Below the pieces are notes generated by a model, which was not told the DNA's origin, made no database searches, and saw nothing but the letters and a program-made list of their open reading frames with translations. Both the position numbers and the translations under genes were made by a program. From contig DEHX01000138.1 in assembly GCA_002352145.1 (NCBI GenBank), forward strand, positions 6,260-28,605: a stretch of 22,346 nt of DNA, read 5' to 3'. Positions within the stretch are counted from its first letter, which is position 1, and each line of letters opens with the position of its first letter. Source of the stretch: Chitinophagaceae bacterium UBA2789. GTDB lineage: Bacteria > Bacteroidota > Bacteroidia > Chitinophagales > Chitinophagaceae. Positions 1 to 7,051 of this stretch are shown here, one piece after another.

Positions 1-207
1 GCCGGTGGTATAGGTATGGTGACAGATGATTTTTATTTCACTAAGAATATCAACTTCCCTGATGAGGAACTGGTGCCTATGCACAGCAGCGCATTAACCA
101 AATACAGTAAACCTCAAATTGACTCCATCCGGAAAGAATTATCCGTCTTTACGCATGCTTTTTTCGAGACATCGAAATACTTGTTGATGAACAATCAGAA
201 AGATTAG
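1..207 (+). CDS. 3' end of an unidentified gene (partial)
   Basis: The frame is open from the first base of the window and ends at TAG 205-207, so about 68 C-terminal residues of a longer protein are visible. A methionine codon at 16 lies inside the open frame and need not be the start. The visible tail reads AGGIGMVTDDFYF, followed by a charged, probably helical end (SKPQIDSIRKELSVFTHAFF). I do not recognise the family, and the fragment has no motif that fixes a function. The stop codon overlaps the stop of the convergent methyltransferase gene: the four bases TTAG at 204-207 serve both. The gene has no separate terminator within the window. Confidence 0.6.
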   Translation, partial: AGGIGMVTDDFYFTKNINFPDEELVPMHSSALTKYSKPQIDSIRKELSVFTHAFFETSKYLLMNNQKD

Positions 208-1010
208 GTCAGGGCATCTGTACTTCTGCCGTCGCTATATAATCTTTTTTTATTGCCTTCCTTGTCATTCCTTTTTTTCTCAGCAATAATGATCATCCGG
301 GGTGTTTTTCTTACATCGTAGGGATTGAAGAGGTAATCGCCATATACTTCATTTACCTGCATGCCCTGGAAGCTGAGCATATCGGTAAAATCACCCAGGT
401 TAAATTTGGCTACTTTTTCAGTGTATTCGATACTGCCTTCTACAGCAGGATCTGTTACAGAGATCTTTTTATAAAAATGTGTCTCGTCATCCCAGCGGGT
501 AATTTCATACGCTGTGCTGCCAATTTTTTTTGTCTCGTGGTGAAGCAAATGTTCTTCTGCGTAATGAACGTTGAGGTAGTCGATAATAAAACTGCCACCC
601 GGTTTCAGACTTTTGGCAATGGTACGAATCGCATCATCATGTTCCCGTCTTGTTTTGAAGTAGCCAAAACTGGTAAAAAAATTAAAGGCAAAGTCAAAAT
701 AATTGCCCCAGAAAGGAAGCCGCATATCATGCACAAAGAAATCAAGATTTTCTTTTTCAAATTGTTTGGCATAGGCAATGCTGTCGGGAGATATATCTAT
801 ACCGGTCACAGTAAACCCAAGGGCAGCCAGTGTTTTGCTGTGTCTTCCTTTACCACAGGCTACATCAAGCATCCTGCTGCCTGGCAGGGGTTTTAAATGG
901 GTTACCAGCTGATGAATGAAGTTCTCAGCTTCTTTTTCATCTCTTTCAAAATAGAGTTTATGATAAAAGGGAGAATTAAACCAGTCTTTGTACCATGCTT
1001 TTTCGGACAT
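204..1010 (-). CDS. Class I SAM-dependent methyltransferase
   Basis: A 268-residue protein with a Rossmann-type methyltransferase fold. Motif I (LDVACGKGRH, about residues 48-57) is the glycine-rich SAM-binding loop, and GIDIS (about 70-74) supplies the acidic residue that normally holds the SAM ribose. HDMRLPF follows where motif II/III residues are expected. The substrate cannot be told from the sequence; relatives in this fold methylate small molecules, quinones or proteins. I chose the ATG at 1010 (MSEKAWYKDWF) because the family begins there. An in-frame GTG at 1070 would add 20 residues that look like translated intergenic DNA and would run through the divergent glmM promoter. It is divergent from glmM with a 75-bp gap and convergent with the partial gene at the left edge. 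Confidence 0.85.
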   Translation of the reverse strand: MSEKAWYKDWFNSPFYHKLYFERDEKEAENFIHQLVTHLKPLPGSRMLDVACGKGRHSKTLAALGFTVTGIDISPDSIAYAKQFEKENLDFFVHDMRLPFWGNYFDFAFNFFTSFGYFKTRREHDDAIRTIAKSLKPGGSFIIDYLNVHYAEEHLLHHETKKIGSTAYEITRWDDETHFYKKISVTDPAVEGSIEYTEKVAKFNLGDFTDMLSFQGMQVNEVYGDYLFNPYDVRKTPRMIIIAEKKRNDKEGNKKRLYSDGRSTDALT

Positions 1011-1058
1011 ATGCAAATGTAAGGACGCAATTAAAAACGGCATTGAAAGCGAAAAACG

Positions 1059-1066
1059 TATTTTTG
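1059..1066 (+). promoter_or_regulatory. -7 promoter element of glmM
   Basis: TATTTTTG matches the Bacteroidota -7 consensus TAnnTTTG and ends 19 bases before the GTG start, which implies a leader of only about 10-15 nt. No TTTG-type -33 element is seen at the usual distance, so recognition rests on the -7 box alone. Confidence 0.5.
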
Positions 1067-1085
1067 CCACCCTAAAAGAAAAAAT

Positions 1086-2468
1086 GTGGCATTAATTAAA
1101 AGCATTTCGGGGATAAGGGGAACAATAGGCGGCAAACCCGGGGATAACCTTACCCCGGTGGATATAGTGAAATTTGCAGCTGCATTCGGGACAATCATTG
1201 CAAAAGATAAACCGGCCACAAAAATTGTAATAGGCCGTGATGGCCGTATCAGCGGCAGCATGGTGCAGGAGCTGGTAGTGAATACGCTGACAGGGCTTGG
1301 AATTAATGTGGTAGACCTTGGACTTTCTACTACGCCAACAGTAGAAGTTGCGGTGAAAATGGAAAAGGCAGACGGCGGAATTATCCTCACGGCCAGTCAT
1401 AATCCGAAAGAATGGAATGCATTAAAGTTATTAAATGAGGAAGGTGAATTTATCTCTGCAGAAACGGGTGCAAATGTGCTGGAACTGGCAGCCAGGGAGG
1501 ATTTTCTTTTTGCTTTTGTTGACAGACTTGGTACGGTAACCAAAGACGATAGTTATTTACAAAAACATATCGATGCTATTTTAAAGTATCCGCTGGTGAA
1601 TGCAAAAGCAATCGCAAAACAGCACTTCAAAGTAGTAGTGGATGCTATCAATTCAACAGGAGCTATCTATGTGCCGGCCTTACTGAAAGCATTGGGAGTA
1701 ACTGAGGTGATCGTTTTAAACGGAGAAGTGAATGGAAAATTTGCCCATAACCCCGAACCTTTGCCGGAACATCTTTCTCAATTGTGCAATGAGGTGGTGC
1801 AGCAGAAAGCACACCTGGGTATTGCTGTAGATCCGGATGTTGACAGGCTTTGTTTTGTGAATGAAGATGGTACTTTATTCGGAGAAGAATATACACTGGT
1901 AGCCGTGGCCGATTATGTGCTTGGCAAGCGAAAAGGCAATACGGTGAGCAATATGAGCAGTACCAAGGCGCTGAAAGAGATTACACAGAAGCATGGTGGA
2001 GAGTATTTCCCGTCAGCAGTAGGAGAGGTGAATGTGGTAAATAAGATGAAAGAAGTGAATGCTGTGATTGGCGGTGAGGGCAACGGCGGCATCATCGTTC
2101 CTGATTTTCATTATGGCCGAGATGCTTTGATTGGGATTGGTTTATTCCTGAGCCACCTGGCTGATCAAAAGAAGGGAATCAAATCTTTGCGCAGCCAGTA
2201 CCCGGATTATTTTATCTCCAAGAATAAAATTGAATTGAACAACGGCATTGACGTAAAAGCCATTTTTGAGAAAATAAAGAAGAAGTACAAGAAGAATCCC
2301 ATCAATACAGAAGACGGACTAAAGATAGAATTTGAAAATGACTGGGTGCATCTGCGTACTTCCAATACAGAACCTATCATCCGCATATATGCCGAAAGTG
2401 ATTTTGAGACCAAGGCCAATAATATTGCGATGCAGCTGATGCGGGATATTAAAGAGTTCAGCCAGTAA
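1086..2468 (+). CDS. glmM: Phosphoglucosamine mutase / phosphohexomutase
   Basis: A 460-residue alpha-D-phosphohexomutase, the usual length for the family. All four signature loops are present: the phosphoserine loop TASHNP (residues 102-107, catalytic Ser104), the metal loop DPDVDR (Asp249, 251, 253), the sugar-binding loop GEGNGG (330-335) and the phosphate-binding loop RTSNTEP (424-430). The Bacteroidota homologue is usually annotated GlmM, which converts glucosamine-6-phosphate to glucosamine-1-phosphate for peptidoglycan and lipopolysaccharide precursors. Activity on mannose or glucose phosphates cannot be excluded from sequence. Translation starts at GTG 1086 (ALIKSISGIRGTIGG is the conserved N-terminus). 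An overlapping ATG at 1084 is in another frame and reaches a stop after three codons. It is convergent with the molybdenum hydroxylase operon, with only 10 bp between the stop codons. Confidence 0.9.
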   Translation: MALIKSISGIRGTIGGKPGDNLTPVDIVKFAAAFGTIIAKDKPATKIVIGRDGRISGSMVQELVVNTLTGLGINVVDLGLSTTPTVEVAVKMEKADGGIILTASHNPKEWNALKLLNEEGEFISAETGANVLELAAREDFLFAFVDRLGTVTKDDSYLQKHIDAILKYPLVNAKAIAKQHFKVVVDAINSTGAIYVPALLKALGVTEVIVLNGEVNGKFAHNPEPLPEHLSQLCNEVVQQKAHLGIAVDPDVDRLCFVNEDGTLFGEEYTLVAVADYVLGKRKGNTVSNMSSTKALKEITQKHGGEYFPSAVGEVNVVNKMKEVNAVIGGEGNGGIIVPDFHYGRDALIGIGLFLSHLADQKKGIKSLRSQYPDYFISKNKIELNNGIDVKAIFEKIKKKYKKNPINTEDGLKIEFENDWVHLRTSNTEPIIRIYAESDFETKANNIAMQLMRDIKEFSQ

Positions 2469-2478
2469 TTTCCCATCA

Positions 2479-4692
2479 TCAACTAATCAGGTCTTCCGGC
2501 TTTATGGGTAACTTGTAAATTCGTTTACCTGTTGCATTGAATACCGCATTTGCTACTGCTGCAGCAAATCCCACTAATGCAATTTCACCTACACCTTTTG
2601 CACCTGTTGCGTTAATAACAGGGTCAGGTTTATTGGGAAACCAGGCATCAATATGCGGCACATCTGTATGCAGCGGCACATGGTAGCTGCCTAAATTGTC
2701 ATTGATATATTTTCCTGTGCTGTGGTCAATAAGCACCTCTTCCGTCAATGCCATGCCGATACCTCCAACAGCACCACCAATCATTTGGCTTCGGGCTGTT
2801 TTTTCGCTGATGATTTTTCCGCCATCACCAGTGGCAATTACTTTTTTCAATTTAACAGTGCCTGATGAGGGATCAACATGCACTTTTACAAAGTGAGCAG
2901 AAAATGAATTCATAGCATATTTCTGTGCTTCAGCCGCGGCACGGCCGGATTCCTGGATAATTTCAACCTGTTCTTTGCCAGAAGAACTTACAAGTTCACT
3001 TAGTGAAATTCTTCTTGCATTATCCTTTTTAGAAATCAGTTGTTCATTTTTTATTTCAATATCATCAATTGAGGATCCTTTGAATGAAGCCACATTAGCA
3101 ATGGCCAATTCTTTCAGGTGTTTTTTTAGCGCATCACAAACAAGGCTGACACCGTTTCCAAGTGTAGATGTAGTGGTGGATCCGCCTTGTGTCGGTCCCG
3201 GAGGGAAATCAGTGTCGCCCAGCATAAACCTGATCTTAGAAGCCGGCATTTGCATAGATGTTTCTGCAATTTTTACCATGGTAGTAGCAGTGCCGGGGCC
3301 CATATCACTTACTGCACTCTGTAAAATAAGGCTGCCATCTCTTTTCAGTATAGCTTTTACCGCAGCATTGCCTCTGCCTGCACCAAACACACCACCACCC
3401 ATGCCATAACCTGCAAGCATGCCGTCTTCTTTCAATGAACGGGGTGTGGCCTGTCTTTTGTCCCAACCAATTTTTTCTCTGCCGGCATCATAACATTCTT
3501 TGAGGAATTTACTCGACCAGGGCAGTTTACTCACCGGGTGCAGTTCAGCATAGTTCTTAACCCTCAATTCAACCGGGTCCATATTTAACTTGTAAGCCAG
3601 TTCATCCAATGCACATTCCAGGGCAAAGGCACCGGTAGCTTCCCCGGGTCCCCGCATCCAGGTAGGTGTATTCAGATCGAGAGGCAGGATTTTATAACTG
3701 GTGTTTACATTCGGGCAGTCGTATAAAAACTGGGATGCATTTACAATACCTTCCCTGTAATCCTCGTACCGGGATGTATTACTGATGGCATGATGTGTGA
3801 TGCCCACCAGCTTACCGTCTTTGTTGGCTCCAATGGCAATTTTCTGCCATGCCTGTGGCCGGTAGCCCACCATGGAAAACATTTGCCTGCGATTCAGTAA
3901 AACCTTTACAGGCCTTTTAACTTTTTTAGCAGCAATAACAGCAGCAGGTACATTGGGCCAGCTTCTCAGCGATGCACCGAAAGCGCCACCTACAAATTCA
4001 GTTATCACACGAACATTTTTTTCCTCCAGGCCAAAACACCGGGCCAGTTGTGACTGTGTGCCCTTTGGTCCCTGCGATTTATCGTAAACCGTCAGCTTAT
4101 CATCTCCTTCCCAGATGGCGATGGTAGCATGCATCTCCATGGGATTATGTGTTTCTATTGGCGTAGAGAATTCAGCTTCTACAAATACATCGGCATTCTT
4201 ATAGGCATCCGTTTCACCTCTTTTATATTCACTTATCTTTTTCAGTTTCGATTCATACTTTCTCAACTTTTCAAAATCAGTTTCGAATGGCTCTGTGAAG
4301 TATTCTGCTTTCACCAGTTTGGCCGCTTTTACTGCCTTCTCCCAGGTGTCGGCAACAACAAGGGCAATAGGCTGGCCATAATGATAAACAAGGTTATTAC
4401 TGAACACTTTCAGGCCCTGCCATTCAAACCCTCTTTTATTAAGTTCTTTATCGTGAGGCCTGTAACCGGGAACCGGCGGGCAATTCTGGTAATAGATAAT
4501 ATCCAGCACACCGGGACTGTTTTTTGCCTCAGCGGTCAACAGGTTTTTTATCGCTCCCCTGGCGATGGTACTGGTAACAAAAACACCATAAGCTATATTT
4601 TCTATCCGCTGGTCAGCTGTGTATTTGGCACGGCCGGTAACTTTTTCAACACCGTCTACCCGGTCGTCATTGAAAAAAATAGTGTTATCCAT
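2479..4692 (-). CDS. Xanthine dehydrogenase-family molybdopterin-binding subunit
   Basis: The large, catalytic subunit of a molybdenum hydroxylase (737 aa), close in length to the PaoC/YagR aldehyde oxidoreductase type. The N-terminal part (about 1-130) is the a/b hammerhead domain that starts DDRVDGVEKVTGRAKYTAD. The rest is the Mo-cofactor domain, with GGAFGASLRSW, PGEATGAFALECALDELA and GMGGGVFGAGRG as cofactor-binding loops. The catalytic glutamate is Glu703 in GAKGVGEIALVG. The enzyme hydroxylates an aldehyde or N-heterocycle using water; the true substrate is unknown. It lies 35 bp downstream of the 2Fe-2S subunit gene in the same operon. It has no signal peptide of its own, so if the enzyme is periplasmic it must be carried by the Tat signal of its partner. 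No FAD-subunit gene or Mo-cofactor chaperone gene lies beside it. Confidence 0.9.
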   Translation of the reverse strand: MDNTIFFNDDRVDGVEKVTGRAKYTADQRIENIAYGVFVTSTIARGAIKNLLTAEAKNSPGVLDIIYYQNCPPVPGYRPHDKELNKRGFEWQGLKVFSNNLVYHYGQPIALVVADTWEKAVKAAKLVKAEYFTEPFETDFEKLRKYESKLKKISEYKRGETDAYKNADVFVEAEFSTPIETHNPMEMHATIAIWEGDDKLTVYDKSQGPKGTQSQLARCFGLEEKNVRVITEFVGGAFGASLRSWPNVPAAVIAAKKVKRPVKVLLNRRQMFSMVGYRPQAWQKIAIGANKDGKLVGITHHAISNTSRYEDYREGIVNASQFLYDCPNVNTSYKILPLDLNTPTWMRGPGEATGAFALECALDELAYKLNMDPVELRVKNYAELHPVSKLPWSSKFLKECYDAGREKIGWDKRQATPRSLKEDGMLAGYGMGGGVFGAGRGNAAVKAILKRDGSLILQSAVSDMGPGTATTMVKIAETSMQMPASKIRFMLGDTDFPPGPTQGGSTTTSTLGNGVSLVCDALKKHLKELAIANVASFKGSSIDDIEIKNEQLISKKDNARRISLSELVSSSGKEQVEIIQESGRAAAEAQKYAMNSFSAHFVKVHVDPSSGTVKLKKVIATGDGGKIISEKTARSQMIGGAVGGIGMALTEEVLIDHSTGKYINDNLGSYHVPLHTDVPHIDAWFPNKPDPVINATGAKGVGEIALVGFAAAVANAVFNATGKRIYKLPIKPEDLIS

Positions 4693-4727
4693 AACAAGTA
4701 TATTGGTATTGATAAATTCAATTCTTT

Positions 4728-5342
4728 TTAAACTTTTTGTCCGCTTTTTTTAACCTCCATGATAGCGTCAACAATATTGGGATAAGCCCCGCAACGGCAG
4801 ATATTGCCACTCATGTATTCCCGTATCTCGTCAGGCGTATTTGCTTTTCCTTCCTTGATGCAGGCAACAGCCGACATAATTTGTCCGGGTGTGCAATAAC
4901 CGCATTGAAAAGCATCGTGTTTGATAAATGCTTCCTGCATCGGGTGAAGCTGATCGCCTTGTCCTATCCCTTCGATCGTGGTGATTTTTTTCCCATTGTT
5001 TTCCACTGCCACCGACAAACAGGAGTTTACTCTTTGTCCGTCTACATGTACAATGCAAGCCCCGCAATGTCCCTGGTCGCATCCCTTTTTTGTTCCTGTT
5101 AGTCCCAGTTGCTCTCTCAGCATGTCAAGCAAACTCATGGAGGGGTCTACAGCGATGGAGTAGTCTTTGCCATTGATCTGTAATTTAATGGGCGCCTTCT
5201 CAAAGAAAGAAGCAATGGCTTCATTTTGCTCGCCTGCTTTAAGCAGGGCCTTGGGTGCAATGCTTAAAACAGTGATGGCAGTAGTTTTTTTCAGAAAGCT
5301 CCGGCGGCCTTCGCAGTTGCAGGGATGTTCAGGAAGTTTCAT
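4728..5342 (-). CDS. Tat-exported 2Fe-2S subunit of the molybdenum hydroxylase
   Basis: A 204-residue small subunit carrying two [2Fe-2S] clusters. The plant-ferredoxin-like cluster uses Cys88, 93, 96 and 108 (GCDQGHCGAC...NSC). The helical C-terminal cluster uses Cys147, 150, 182 and 184 (CGYC...CRC). The first 35 residues hold a twin-arginine motif, RRSFLKK (13-19), followed by a moderately hydrophobic stretch, as in PaoA/YagT, which suggests export of the folded complex through Tat. In three-subunit enzymes an FAD-binding gene sits between the iron-sulfur and molybdenum genes; here the molybdenum gene follows after 35 bp and there is no room for one. It is divergent from the cysteine desulfurase gene with a 163-bp gap, and that desulfurase could also serve cluster or Mo-cofactor sulfuration, though this is only positional. 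Confidence 0.9.
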   Translation of the reverse strand: MKLPEHPCNCEGRRSFLKKTTAITVLSIAPKALLKAGEQNEAIASFFEKAPIKLQINGKDYSIAVDPSMSLLDMLREQLGLTGTKKGCDQGHCGACIVHVDGQRVNSCLSVAVENNGKKITTIEGIGQGDQLHPMQEAFIKHDAFQCGYCTPGQIMSAVACIKEGKANTPDEIREYMSGNICRCGAYPNIVDAIMEVKKSGQKV

Positions 5343-5470
5343 GATATAAGAATGTATTACAAATTAGTACGTTTCTTTCAGGGCAGAAAAAAATGTTAGT
5401 TCAGAATCAGATTTTAGTCCATCACCAGATCCTGTTTGCGCACAGGATATTATGCACCCGGTGTAATGCC

Positions 5471-5478
5471 TATATTTG
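5471..5478 (+). promoter_or_regulatory. -7 promoter element of the cysteine desulfurase gene
   Basis: TATATTTG fits TAnnTTTG exactly and ends 27 bases before the ATG at 5506. A TTTG at 5435-5438 is 32 bases further up, too far for a normal -33 element. Confidence 0.5.
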
Positions 5479-5505
5479 CTGCCAATTTATTGACTTGCCC
5501 CGCTT

Positions 5506-6633
5506 ATGGATCGTATTTACTTAGATAATGCCGCTACTACTGCGCTTGACAAAGAAGTGCTGGATGCCATGCTGCCATATATGACTTCGCATTTTGGTAA
5601 CCCTTCCTCTATTTATTCCTATGGCAGGGAAAGCAGGCTGGCTATAGAAACAGCCCGTAAAACAGTGGCCAGGATCCTGAATGCCCATCCCGGCGAAATT
5701 TTCTTTACAAGCGGGGGAACGGAAAGTGATAACATGGCCATTTCTTCTGCGATCAACGATCTCGGTTGCCGTCATGTCATCACCTCACCAATAGAACACC
5801 ATGCTGTATTACACGCCGTGGAGCATTTTGACCATGAAGATGTGGTGACCAGCAGTTTTGTAAAAATATTTCCTGACGGTCATGTCGATTTGAATGACCT
5901 GGAGGAACAACTGGCTTCCCGTTCCGAAAGATGTTTGGTCAGCCTGATGCATGCCAATAATGAGATAGGAAACCTGCTTGATATATATGCAGCAGGAGAA
6001 ATATGTAAGAAATACAATGCCATCTTTCATTCCGATACGGTGCAAACAGTTGGACATTATAAGCTGGACCTCAGAAGTAAGCCCGTACATTTTGCTACCG
6101 GCGCAGGCCATAAGTTTCATGGACCAAAGGGCATAGGTATTCTTTACATCAATGATAATATTAAAGTAAACCCTATAATCTTTGGAGGTGGCCAGGAAAG
6201 AAATATGAGGGCCGGGACTGAAAATCTCTATGGAATTGTAGGCTTTGCAAAAGCCCTGGAAATGGCCGATGCCAATATGGAAAAAGACAGTGCTTACATT
6301 CAGTCGCTCAAAACCTATATGATCGAACAACTGCAAAAGCATATCAAAGGAGTGCAGTTCAATGGAGATTATGCAGGAAAAAGTTTATACACTGTCTTAA
6401 ATGCCTCTTTCCCGAAAACGGAAAAATCAGAAATGATTCTTTTTAACCTGGATATGCAGGGTATTTGTGTTTCGGGCGGCAGTGCCTGCAGCAGCGGAGC
6501 AGATGTGGGCAGCCATGTAATCAGGGCTATCAGCAATAACCCGAACCTGGTACCTGTACGTTTCTCCTTCTGCAAGCATAATACAAAAGAAGAAATAGAT
6601 ACAGTTGTATCTAAGTTGAAAGACCTGATTTAA
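5506..6633 (+). CDS. Cysteine desulfurase (NifS/IscS family, class V aminotransferase fold)
   Basis: A 375-residue PLP enzyme that removes sulfur from cysteine, leaving alanine and a persulfide for iron-sulfur clusters, tRNA thiolation or Mo-cofactor sulfuration. Landmarks are the N-terminal YLDNAATT, the cofactor-binding TSGGTESDN (about 68-76), the histidine motif EHH (97-99), the Schiff-base lysine Lys203 in GAGHKFHGPKG, and the active-site loop SGGSACSSG with catalytic Cys328. The long SxxC-type loop places it in the NifS/IscS group rather than the SufS group. It is 20-25 residues shorter than E. coli IscS at the C-terminus, as is common for NifS-like copies. No iscU, iscR or suf genes are adjacent, so its partner is unknown. 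It is convergent with the PspC gene, with 11 bp between stops and no clear terminator. Confidence 0.9.
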   Translation: MDRIYLDNAATTALDKEVLDAMLPYMTSHFGNPSSIYSYGRESRLAIETARKTVARILNAHPGEIFFTSGGTESDNMAISSAINDLGCRHVITSPIEHHAVLHAVEHFDHEDVVTSSFVKIFPDGHVDLNDLEEQLASRSERCLVSLMHANNEIGNLLDIYAAGEICKKYNAIFHSDTVQTVGHYKLDLRSKPVHFATGAGHKFHGPKGIGILYINDNIKVNPIIFGGGQERNMRAGTENLYGIVGFAKALEMADANMEKDSAYIQSLKTYMIEQLQKHIKGVQFNGDYAGKSLYTVLNASFPKTEKSEMILFNLDMQGICVSGGSACSSGADVGSHVIRAISNNPNLVPVRFSFCKHNTKEEIDTVVSKLKDLI

Positions 6634-6644
6634 ACCGGATCTTA

Positions 6645-6866
6645 TCAGAGGTAATACCAGGGATTTCTTTTAGCCGCCCAGATGTATTTGCGGATATTTC
6701 TCCAAAAGGCAAGTATCATGTAGATAATGATAGGTGACCCCAGTGTCAGGATAGAGGCATACATAAAATACTGCCTGATCTTGCTGGTAGCAATACCCAG
6801 CCTGTTGCCAATGGCCGAACAAACGCCAAAGGCATTCCATTCTACGAAGCTTTTTAATTTGTTCAT
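6645..6866 (-). CDS. PspC domain-containing small membrane protein
   Basis: A 73-residue protein resembling the short PspC-domain proteins common in Bacteroidota. The N-terminal half, FVEWNAFGVCSAIGNRLGIATSKIR, corresponds to the PspC region that precedes the membrane segment. It is followed by a hydrophobic segment of about 25 residues (YASILTLGSPIIIYMILAFW) and a positively charged tail. Enterobacterial PspC is an inner-membrane part of the phage-shock response, but this short form lacks the cytoplasmic domains that regulate that system, and no pspA or pspF is nearby, so its role is open. It is divergent from aconitase with a 185-bp shared upstream region and convergent with the desulfurase gene. 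Confidence 0.8.
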   Translation of the reverse strand: MNKLKSFVEWNAFGVCSAIGNRLGIATSKIRQYFMYASILTLGSPIIIYMILAFWRNIRKYIWAAKRNPWYYL

Positions 6867-6930
6867 ATTGCTAATTTAGAAATTTTGAACAAACCATCCA
6901 ATTCGGGGTTATTCAGACAGGCTATTTCCG

Positions 6931-6938
6931 TAATTTTG
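6931..6938 (+). promoter_or_regulatory. -7 promoter element of the aconitase gene
   Basis: TAATTTTG fits TAnnTTTG exactly. Transcription would start near 6945, giving a leader of about 105 nt before the ATG at 7052, much longer than the other leaders in this window. No -33 TTTG is seen. Confidence 0.5.
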
Positions 6939-6945
6939 CGGCACT

Positions 6946-7028
6946 CAAATATTTCATATTGAAGATTTAATATTTGCTCTTTCAGGCCTATTGTCAGGGT
7001 GTTTACCGCTTAATATTCAATCTTCAAT
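6946..7028 (+). promoter_or_regulatory. Aconitase leader with two competing inverted repeats
   Basis: The predicted leader holds a short perfect hairpin, CAAATATT (6946-6953) with AATATTTG (6969-6976). It also holds a longer inverted repeat, ATTGAAGATTTAATATT (6958-6974) with AATATTCAATCTTCAAT (7012-7028), 17 bases per arm with one mismatch and a 37-base loop. Bases 6969-6974 belong to both, so the two structures cannot form together. This is the layout of a leader switch, but there is no U-run terminator in either state. Any control would therefore act on translation, RNA stability or protein binding. It could also be a decayed repeat. Confidence 0.4.
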
Positions 7029-7051
7029 CGAACATCATAAAACAGCTTATC

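Noticed and set aside
477..896. A 139-residue open frame antisense to the methyltransferase.
   Set aside because: The opposite strand has clear SAM-binding motifs; this frame has none.
4129..4731. A 200-residue open frame on the + strand opposite the molybdenum subunit gene.
   Set aside because: It is antisense to a well-supported gene with intact motifs, and its translation is rich in Phe and Ile with no family features.
6974..7051. N-terminal extension of aconitase by 26 residues.
   Set aside because: The added residues match nothing in aconitases, and the segment overlaps the leader structures; MVFDLDLIKK is a normal start.
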